Shown: positions 58,246 through 64,000 of the stretch, one piece after another
Position numbering within the stretch: the first letter of the stretch is position 1
Layout of the letters: every line of letters starts with the position of its first letter
Source: Streptomyces flavofungini
Lineage (GTDB): Bacteria > Actinomycetota > Actinomycetes > Streptomycetales > Streptomycetaceae
DNA length: 64,000 nucleotides
Assembly (NCBI RefSeq): GCF_030388665.1
Contig: NZ_CP128846.1
Location: 8,156,001 to 8,220,000 of the forward strand
Direction of reading: 5' to 3'
Position numbers and translations under genes: made by a program
Notes under the pieces: model-generated
Databases searched by the model: none
The model's input: the letters and a program-made list of their open reading frames with translations, nothing else
What the model was told of the DNA's origin: nothing

Positions 58246-60693
58246 TCACCCGAGGCGCACGGTGATCTTCTGCGTGGCGCCCTTCGTGGGGCCGAGGTCG
58301 GCGAACGTGAGCTTCAGGGCCGCGCCCGTGGCCGCCGACGTGACGGTGGCCGGCTTCGCGGTGACCGAGGCGACCGGCCGGTCCCACGTGACCGTGAGGC
58401 CCGCGCGTGCCGCCCGCGTCGGGTCGCTGACGCAGACCACCGCCGTCCCGTCGGGCCGCTCGGTGACCTGCACCGCGCAGGCGGCGCTCGCGGTGAGCGC
58501 CCCGGCCGTGCCGCCCGACCAGAAGGCCGCCCCGGTGAAGCCGAGCGAGGGCACGCTGATGCCCTGCCGGTCCCCGGAGTTGGCGAGGATCCGCAGCCAG
58601 CCGGTGGCCGCCGCCCGCTCGGCCGTGCGGGCCGCGCTCGCGCCGGGCAGCAGGACGTACGCGTACGTCGCGTCCGTCGGGTCGGTGCCGTGGTCGACGT
58701 GCAGCGTGAGGTAGGTGCGGGTCAACGGGGTCGTGGCGCCGCCCTTGTTGATGTCGCTCCACTTGCCGGTGCGCCGCTCGCGGCGGGCCCGGACGGTGGC
58801 GCCGCCGGGGAAGACGTAGCCGCCGTGGCCGCCGATGTGCGCCCACCTGGCGCCGCTGAGGGTCTCCGACCAGGGAGTGCTGGGTTTGGTGACCCCGTCG
58901 GCCCGGAACGGGGCGCTCCCGGTGGGGCCGAGGTTGCGGTTCTCCACGGTGGACTCCACGACCGCGCCGTCCGCGCAGCTGATGCCCGCGCCCAGGCACA
59001 CGATCGCGTCGTCCAGGCAGAACCACGCCTTGCGGGCCGACAAGGTGCTCTGCAGCCCCTTCAAGTGCTGCCCGAGGACCGCCCGTCGGCCGTCAGTGGT
59101 GCCGCCGACCCAGCTCACGTCCGGTCGCGCCGCGCCCCAGTCGCCGCCCGCCCCGTCGGCGAGTGCCTTGCGGGACGCGGTGATGCCGGGCAGCCGGTAG
59201 GGGTCGACCGTGGGCCAGAAGGCGTCGCTGTACTGGCCGTTGGCGTAAGTGTCGCCCCACCAGGCGAGCATGCCCGAGCCGGTGTGCCAGCCGCGCAGGT
59301 TCTCGCCGTTGCCGGTCTCGTAGTACGTGATGCGGGCGTCCGCCATGCTGAGGGAGGCGGCCCAGCCGGGGCGGCGGTGCGTGGCCCGCGCCATGTTGGT
59401 GAACAGGCGGTGCCCGGTCGGCTCGGGCACGGGCGTGACGGCGGCGTCGTCCTGGACGGCCTTGAGCCGGGCCAGGTGGGCGAGGCTCAACTGGGGGTCG
59501 CTGAGCGGCGGGCTGTAGTAGTCGCGGCGCATCCAGCCCTTCACCAGGCCCCGCCAGCGGGCGTTCTCGGTCGCGGAGGCGCCCTGGCCGAGCAGCGCGA
59601 TCGACGCCAGGATCGGGTGGCCGCGCAGATGGTCGTCGGCCTGCACCTTCTTCGCGTCGGAGGCGGCGATGCCGCGGCTGATGGCGCGGCCCGCGACGCA
59701 GTCCATGACCAGGCCGTTGTAGAGGAACGGCGCCCACGCCTTCTCCACGGCGTCGAAGACGATCTGCCTGCCGCCGTCCGTCACCTCCCACGCCGACCCG
59801 TCGAGCAGCGCGAACAGCAGACCGAGCCCGCCGAGCAGCACGGACCCGTACGAGCCGGTGTACGGCACGGTGGTGTGCTGGATGAACGAGCCGTCCGCGT
59901 ACAGGCCGTCGCCGCTGGTGACGTACGGGAAGACGGGGGAGAGGGCGTCCCGGGCGAGCGCGACCTTCGCCTCGTTCGCGCCGAGGACACCGCGCAGCGC
60001 GAGGACCCGGCACAGGTCCACGCGGTTGGCTCCGGTGCTGGTGCCGGTGTACCGCTCGACGGCGGAGTCGGGGACGAAGTGGTCGACGGCCGCGCAGTAG
60101 CGGGCGATCCGGTCGGCGGAGAGCGCGTCGTCCATGAGGACACAGGTGTCGAGCAGCGCCTGCGGGGCGCCGATCTGCCAGCTCCACCAGTTGCCGAAGC
60201 GCGCCTGCCGCTCGTTGTAGACCTGTGCGTAGAGGTGGTCGAGGCCGGTCACGATCGCCGTCCTGAGCGTGGCGGCCCCGGTGAGTCCCGTGCCCTGCTG
60301 GCTGTACGCCTGGGCCATGGTGGCGAGCCGCGTGCAACTGGTGACGAGGTTCGCGGAGTAGCCGAACGACTCCTGGTCGGTGTCCGGTTCGGGGTCGGCG
60401 TACGAGGCGTCGGGCCACAGTGAGCCCGCCGCCGGAGCCATCGTGTCCCGCAACTGCCGTGCAGAGGTGCCGAGGTGGGCCAGGCGGCTCTGGAACGGCT
60501 CGGCGGTCGGGCTGAATCCCTCGCCGAGGATCAGGGTGCGCCACTTGGCGCGCAGGGCGGCGAACGCGTCGGTGTCGGCGGTGGTGTTCGCGGTGCCACC
60601 GGCGGCCGCGGGGGGCGTGGCGGGTGCGGCGAGGGAGAGCGCCGAGGTGCCGGTGGCCAGGAGGAAGGCGCGGCGGGGCCAAGGAGTGGGCAT
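58246..60693 (-). CDS. Secreted polysaccharide lyase family 8 (hyaluronate/chondroitin/xanthan lyase type)
   Basis: The 815-residue polysaccharide lyase has a Tat-type signal peptide (WPRRAFLLATGTSALSLAAPA, twin Arg followed by a hydrophobic stretch). The alpha/alpha-toroid catalytic domain shows Asn in NWWSWQIGAPQAL, His in DGSFIQHTTVPYTGSYG and an RGIAASD segment near the arginine site. Central beta-sandwich domains follow (WWGDTYANGQYSDAFWPTVDPYRLPGIT, CADGAVVESTVENR). A C-terminal beta domain ends the protein. It acts by beta-elimination on uronic-acid polymers; the exact polymer is not predictable. ATG 60693. A LacI-type operator lies about 120 bp upstream, suggesting sugar-dependent control. 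Confidence 0.9.
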   Translation of the reverse strand: MPTPWPRRAFLLATGTSALSLAAPATPPAAAGGTANTTADTDAFAALRAKWRTLILGEGFSPTAEPFQSRLAHLGTSARQLRDTMAPAAGSLWPDASYADPEPDTDQESFGYSANLVTSCTRLATMAQAYSQQGTGLTGAATLRTAIVTGLDHLYAQVYNERQARFGNWWSWQIGAPQALLDTCVLMDDALSADRIARYCAAVDHFVPDSAVERYTGTSTGANRVDLCRVLALRGVLGANEAKVALARDALSPVFPYVTSGDGLYADGSFIQHTTVPYTGSYGSVLLGGLGLLFALLDGSAWEVTDGGRQIVFDAVEKAWAPFLYNGLVMDCVAGRAISRGIAASDAKKVQADDHLRGHPILASIALLGQGASATENARWRGLVKGWMRRDYYSPPLSDPQLSLAHLARLKAVQDDAAVTPVPEPTGHRLFTNMARATHRRPGWAASLSMADARITYYETGNGENLRGWHTGSGMLAWWGDTYANGQYSDAFWPTVDPYRLPGITASRKALADGAGGDWGAARPDVSWVGGTTDGRRAVLGQHLKGLQSTLSARKAWFCLDDAIVCLGAGISCADGAVVESTVENRNLGPTGSAPFRADGVTKPSTPWSETLSGARWAHIGGHGGYVFPGGATVRARRERRTGKWSDINKGGATTPLTRTYLTLHVDHGTDPTDATYAYVLLPGASAARTAERAAATGWLRILANSGDRQGISVPSLGFTGAAFWSGGTAGALTASAACAVQVTERPDGTAVVCVSDPTRAARAGLTVTWDRPVASVTAKPATVTSAATGAALKLTFADLGPTKGATQKITVRLG

Positions 60694-60810
60694 ACGGGGG
60701 CTCCTGAGGGACCGAGGGGGCCGGGAGGGCGGGCCGGGGGGACCGGAGGGACCGGGGAGAGGGGGAGCGGCGGCGCGGAGTGTGCCGGGCGGTGCGGGCG
60801 ACCGGAGTTC

Positions 60811-60824
60811 AGTAAGCGCTTTCT
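60811..60824. promoter_or_regulatory. LacI-type operator upstream of the polysaccharide lyase
   Basis: AGTAAGCGCTTTCT has a perfect AAGCGCTT core (60814-60821) and near-symmetric flanks, the consensus of LacI/CcpA-type regulators. It sits between the slipin stop and the lyase start. No LacI-family gene is in the window. Confidence 0.65.
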
Positions 60825-60919
60825 AGCATGCGTGCGCCGACGGGCTCAATGAGCGTGCCGCAGGATTCGACCGGCCGGACCCGGGGTGAGGCCGGGTCCG
60901 GCCGGCGTCCGGGTCGTGC

Positions 60920-61849
60920 TCAGGGCGCCGCCTCGGCGTCCACGGGCGGGGCCGTGCCGTTGGCGGTCCGCGGGATCGACTCCACCGTGGGTGCGGTGAC
61001 TTCACGCGGCGCCGCGTCGGCCGGAATCCCGGTCGCGGGCCCCGGTGCCGCGCTCGCGGGCGGGGGTGTCCCCGGAGCCTGCGGCTGCTGGTTCGCGGCC
61101 CGTTCCAGGAAGCGGAGGAGTTCGACGGGGAAGGGCAGGACCAGGGTCGAGTTCTTCTCGGCGGCGACGGCCACGACGGTCTGCAGGAGCCGCAGTTGCA
61201 GCGCGGCGGGCTGCTCGGACATCTCACTGGCGGCCTCGGCGAGCTTCTTGGAGGCCTGCAGTTCGGCGTCGGCGTTGATGACGCGGGCGCGCCGCTCCCG
61301 GTCGGCCTCGGCCTGCCGGGCCATCGACCGCTTCATCGTCTCCGGCAGGGACACGTCCTTGATCTCCACGCGGTCGATCTGCACGCCCCAGCCGATCGCC
61401 GGGCTGTCGAGCATCAGCTCCAGGCCCTGGTTGAGCTTCTCGCGGTTGGACAGCAGATCGTCCAGATCGCTCTTTCCGATGATGGACCGCAGGGACGTCT
61501 GCGCCATCTGCGAGACCGCGAAGCGGTAGTCCTCGACCCGCACGATCGCGTGCGAGGCGTCGACCACCTTGAAGTACACGACGGCGTCGACGCGCACCGT
61601 GACGTTGTCGCGCGTGATGCCCTCCTGCGCGGGCACCGGCATCGTCACGATCTGCATGTTGACCTTACGCATCCGGTCGACGACCGGCACGATCATGGTG
61701 AACCCGGGCGGGCGCGGCGGCCCGGACAGCCGCCCCAGCCGGAACACGACACCGCGTTCGTACTGCTTGACGACGCGGGCCGCCGACGCCACGTACACGA
61801 GACCGGCGGAGAGGGTCACCACGCCGGCCGCGAGGAGTTCCTGCACCAT
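60920..61849 (-). CDS. SPFH/band 7 protein (slipin, stomatin-like)
   Basis: The 309-residue membrane-scaffold protein has one N-terminal helix (LLAAGVVTLSAGLVYVA). The SPFH domain follows (YERGVVFRLGRLSGPPRPPGFTMIVPVVDRMRKVNMQ, DNVTVRVDAVVYFKV, RSIIGKSDLDDLLSNREKLN). A coiled-coil helix comes next (MARQAEADRERRARVINADAELQASKKLAEAA). The last about 65 residues are Pro/Ala-rich and probably disordered. Slipins organise membrane microdomains and often pair with NfeD-type proteins; no NfeD is adjacent. ATG 61849 is preceded by AGGGGG. It is on the same strand as the lyase, 226 bp before it. Confidence 0.92.
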   Translation of the reverse strand: MVQELLAAGVVTLSAGLVYVASAARVVKQYERGVVFRLGRLSGPPRPPGFTMIVPVVDRMRKVNMQIVTMPVPAQEGITRDNVTVRVDAVVYFKVVDASHAIVRVEDYRFAVSQMAQTSLRSIIGKSDLDDLLSNREKLNQGLELMLDSPAIGWGVQIDRVEIKDVSLPETMKRSMARQAEADRERRARVINADAELQASKKLAEAASEMSEQPAALQLRLLQTVVAVAAEKNSTLVLPFPVELLRFLERAANQQPQAPGTPPPASAAPGPATGIPADAAPREVTAPTVESIPRTANGTAPPVDAEAAP

Positions 61850-61930
61850 GACGACCCCCTGTCGCTCCGAGCCGTCCCTCAATCAACGATACGCCCGCAC
61901 CCCGAGCCCGGGCGAGCCCCTGGGAGTGGG

Positions 61931-62785
61931 TCAGCGGGCTCCTGGCCGGGACTCGTACAGACGCGTGTAGTAGCGGCCCGCGGACTCCAGCCCCGTGGGG
62001 TCGTCGCCCGCGGCCCGCACCCGCCTGACGGCGTCGTCCCGCTCCCCGGGGCCGGTGAAGAGGCGCTGCGGGTAGAGCCGGTCGGCGTCCGTCGTGGTGA
62101 CGAGGCCGTGTGCGGCGAGGCTCTGGGCGATGCGGTCGTAGGGGACGGTCCGCAGCACGAACGCGTCGACCCACAGGGGCAGGCGGGCGGCGTCCAGCAG
62201 GGCGTCGAAGGTGTGGTGCGTGACATAGCCGATGCCGCCGGTGACGGTGATCAGGCCGACGCCCGCCATGGCCCGCGCGAGGCCCCGGCTGGGCGGCACG
62301 CGCTCCAGGTTCTCCGCGTACGCCTCGTCGAGGAGGCCGACGGCGAGTGCGTAGGCGGTGGCGTGGGCGGCGCTGTCGACGCCGACCACGCGGACCGCGT
62401 CCGGGCGGCGCCGAGCCGCGTAGAACTCCTTGTCCAGGTCGATGAGTTCGCTGGTGGTCAGGTCCGTGGTGGCCTCCCCGGCGTAGTGCGCGTACAGGTC
62501 GGCGAGCGTCAGGTCATGGTTGAGCAGTGCGGCGTTCAGGCCGTAGGAGCAGCACAGGTCGAGCACCGTGGGGTCGCCGTCGGGTCCTGACGACGCGGCG
62601 CGCCGCGCGGCGAGCGTGCGGCGGAAGACGCCCTGCGCGTGGTGCGGGATCTCGTAGTCGTACGGAGCGAGGCGGCGGAAGTACGCCCGTGGGTCGGGCC
62701 GGTCGTAGATGTCGTCGAACCGGGTCTTGCCCGCCATGGCGTCGGCCGTGGGGTCCTCGGGGCGGGACTGGCCGCGTGCGCCCAT
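61931..62785 (-). CDS. Class I methyltransferase-like protein with degenerate motif I
   Basis: The 284-residue protein begins with a charged N-terminus (KTRFDDIYDRPDPRAYFRRLAPYDYEIPHHAQ), followed by VLDLCCSYGLNAALLNHDL. This occupies the SAM-binding motif I position but lacks the G-x-G-x-G spacing. Later segments include VRVVGVDSAAHATAYALAVGLLDEAYAENLE (motif II-like Asp) and LITVTGGIGYVTHHTFDALL. It is probably a SAM-dependent methyltransferase of an undescribed actinobacterial group. ATG 62785 has a strong GGAGG eight bases upstream. It is divergent from another methyltransferase at 62913 with only 127 bp between starts. Confidence 0.75.
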   Translation of the reverse strand: MGARGQSRPEDPTADAMAGKTRFDDIYDRPDPRAYFRRLAPYDYEIPHHAQGVFRRTLAARRAASSGPDGDPTVLDLCCSYGLNAALLNHDLTLADLYAHYAGEATTDLTTSELIDLDKEFYAARRRPDAVRVVGVDSAAHATAYALAVGLLDEAYAENLERVPPSRGLARAMAGVGLITVTGGIGYVTHHTFDALLDAARLPLWVDAFVLRTVPYDRIAQSLAAHGLVTTTDADRLYPQRLFTGPGERDDAVRRVRAAGDDPTGLESAGRYYTRLYESRPGAR

Positions 62786-62912
62786 GGTGCACCTCCGTGA
62801 CGTGGGTCCGGGTGTGTGGCAGCCGAAGCTCTACCCGAAGGTTCGACGGGCCCGGAAGGCCGCGAGGCGGTTCCCGGCCACACCGCTCATCGACCGCGCC
62901 GCTGACTAAGCT

Positions 62913-63662
62913 GTGCCGGTGTTCACCTCCCAGGGCCCCTCGCTGCGCGAACTGGCCGTCCAGGCGCTGTCCTCCACCGAGCACGGCTACGACCTGCTGG
63001 CTCCCAAGTTCGATCACACGCCCTTCCGTACGCCCGAGCGCATCCTCGACGCGTGTGCCGAGGCGCTGCGTCCGCTCGGCCCGTTCGCCGCGGGACTCGA
63101 CGTGTGCTGCGGCACCGGGGCCGGGGTGGAGCTCCTGCGGCCGCTGTGCAGGGAGCACGTGACCGGGGTCGACTTCAGCGCCGGGATGCTGGCGCGGGCG
63201 CGTGCCGCGCTCGGCGCGCAGGACGAGCCGGGCGCCACCGGTCCCGGGGTGCACTGGGTGCGGGCCGACGCCCGCGCGCTGCCCTTCGTCGAAGGGTTCG
63301 ACGTGGCCGTGAGCTTCGGGGCGTTCGGGCACTTCCTGCCCGTCGAGCGCCCGGGGCTGTTCGCCCAGGTGCACCGGGCGCTGCGCCCCGGCGGCCTGTT
63401 CGCTTTCCCCATCGGCGCGCCACAGCCACTCACGTCACCATGGTACTGGGGCATGCTCGGCTTCGACCTGGCGATGCGGGCCCGCAACGCGCTGCGGCAG
63501 CCGCCCTTCGTCATGTACTACCGCACGTTCCCGCTGCCGGGGGTGCGGGCCGACCTGGAGGGCGCCGGGTTCACGGTGGGACTGCGGCCGCTGGAGGAGT
63601 TCGGCCGCAGGGACGACGGGAGCCCGCGCTGGCGGATGGTGGTGGCGCGCAAGGCGGCGTGA
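62913..63662 (+). CDS. SAM-dependent methyltransferase
   Basis: The 249-residue class I methyltransferase has motif I GLDVCCGTGAGVELL, motif II VTGVDFSAGMLARARAAL, a GVHWVRADARALPF block and the motif IV/post-I region DVAVSFGAFGHFLPVERPGLFAQVHRALRPGGLFAFPIG. The C-terminal part (WYWGMLGFDLAMRARNALRQPPFVMYYRTFPL) is amphipathic and may contact a lipid-like substrate. The start is GTG 62913 or GTG 62919, six bases apart; neither has a strong ribosome site. It is divergent from the methyltransferase-like gene at 61931. Substrate unknown. Confidence 0.88.
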   Translation: MPVFTSQGPSLRELAVQALSSTEHGYDLLAPKFDHTPFRTPERILDACAEALRPLGPFAAGLDVCCGTGAGVELLRPLCREHVTGVDFSAGMLARARAALGAQDEPGATGPGVHWVRADARALPFVEGFDVAVSFGAFGHFLPVERPGLFAQVHRALRPGGLFAFPIGAPQPLTSPWYWGMLGFDLAMRARNALRQPPFVMYYRTFPLPGVRADLEGAGFTVGLRPLEEFGRRDDGSPRWRMVVARKAA

Positions 63663-63732
63663 GCGGCGGGCGGGCGGCCTTGCCGCGGTCGGCGCTCGCG
63701 GGTGGCCGGCCGGCCCCCTGCCCGGGCCGGGG

Positions 63733-64000
63733 TCAGCGGGGCGTGCTGCTGAACGCCCGCCGGTAGGCCTGCGGGCTGACCCCCGCGACCCGCTTGAAGC
63801 GGTCGCGGAACGCGGTCGGTGAGCCGAAACCGACCTGCGCGGCGATCCGCTCCACCGGGTGCTCCGTGGTCTCCAGGAGGTGCTGGGCCTGGCGGACCCG
63901 CGCCCGGTGCAGCCACTGCAGCGGCGTCGTGCCGGTCTGTTCGCGGAACCGGCGCAGCAGCGTGCGGCTGCTCAGGCCCGCGTGCGCGGCGATGTCGTCC
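63733..64000 (-). CDS. AraC-family transcriptional regulator, C-terminal HTH (5' end outside window)
   Basis: The minus-strand frame is open from the window edge to TGA 63735-63733 and encodes the last about 88 residues of an AraC regulator. It has two HTH motifs: DIAAHAGLSSRTLLRRFREQTG, then VERIAAQVGFGSPTAFRDRFKRVAGVSPQAYRRAF. The second is the highly conserved AraC signature. The pattern fits the GlxA-like subgroup (amidase-type N-terminal domain), which cannot be confirmed here. It is convergent with the methyltransferase at 62913, with a 70-bp gap. Confidence 0.92.
   Translation of the reverse strand, partial: DDIAAHAGLSSRTLLRRFREQTGTTPLQWLHRARVRQAQHLLETTEHPVERIAAQVGFGSPTAFRDRFKRVAGVSPQAYRRAFSSTPR

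Noticed and set aside
57625..60423. 932-residue plus-strand open frame over the polysaccharide lyase
   Set aside because: Arg/Pro/Gly-rich shadow of the TetR and lyase genes; no motif, no ribosome site.

Overview
The window is very GC-rich and almost fully coding. Its gene content is that of a Streptomyces (or close relative) chromosome: MurT/GatD, a subtilisin-inhibitor family, a BTAD/NB-ARC (SARP-type) regulator, an ECF42 sigma factor with its DGPF partner, a class F sortase, many TetR regulators and Tat/Sec-secreted enzymes. The order urease, tripeptidyl aminopeptidase, pfkA, type III polyketide synthase resembles, from memory, the SCO12xx region of S. coelicolor. I see no phage, IS element, CRISPR array, tRNA or rRNA.

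Layout. 1-2.7 kb: end of a urease operon (ureC partial, ureF, ureG, ureD). 2.7-6.7 kb: a small membrane protein, a histidine kinase and a response regulator whose genes meet tail to tail and overlap by 4 nt, and a secreted tripeptidyl aminopeptidase. 7-14 kb: PlsC acyltransferase, a subtilisin inhibitor, CtaG with a 52-residue membrane protein, pfkA, the murT-gatD cell-wall pair, peptide deformylase. 14-19.3 kb: TetR/acyl-CoA dehydrogenase divergon, secreted isoaspartyl peptidase/asparaginase, GNAT, a TRIC-type cation channel. 19.7-23 kb: type III polyketide synthase with an MmyB-type regulator, then an oxidoreductase. 23-29 kb: two TetR genes flanking a truncated DMT transporter, asnB, a small ribbon-helix-helix-like protein, LysR. 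29-36 kb: ECF42 sigma/DGPF pair, peptidoglycan amidase, class F sortase with a likely wall-protein partner, a PEP-mutase-family enzyme, an MFS exporter. 36-44.5 kb: MmpL transporter, lipoamide dehydrogenase, TauD-type dioxygenase, GNAT, a decayed F420-type nitroreductase beside a minisatellite, a cupin protein, a second subtilisin inhibitor. 44.8-50 kb: a 1245-residue SARP-type regulator divergent from an imine-reductase-like enzyme. 50-56.3 kb: kdpF, two tandem KdpD sensor kinases and a second TRIC channel. 56.4-64 kb: hydrolase/TetR divergon, polysaccharide lyase family 8, slipin, two divergent methyltransferases and the end of an AraC regulator.

Most unusual points. (1) The potassium region keeps kdpF and carries two KdpD paralogues but has no kdpA, kdpB, kdpC or kdpE next to them; a TRIC-family (K+-permeable) channel gene follows. 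(2) Five plus-strand genes (ureD, the first subtilisin inhibitor, def, the second TetR, tauD) end in short tandem duplications that include the stop codon. (3) There are several decayed loci: the EamA transporter between two TetR genes, an F420-type nitroreductase with an internal deletion, and a possible antiporter remnant upstream of kdpF. (4) Several sharp paired palindromes look like operators, including two TGAAT-N4-ATTCA sites with no obvious target gene.

Starts were chosen by ribosome-binding site and family length. Functions rest on motifs read by eye; no database search was run.
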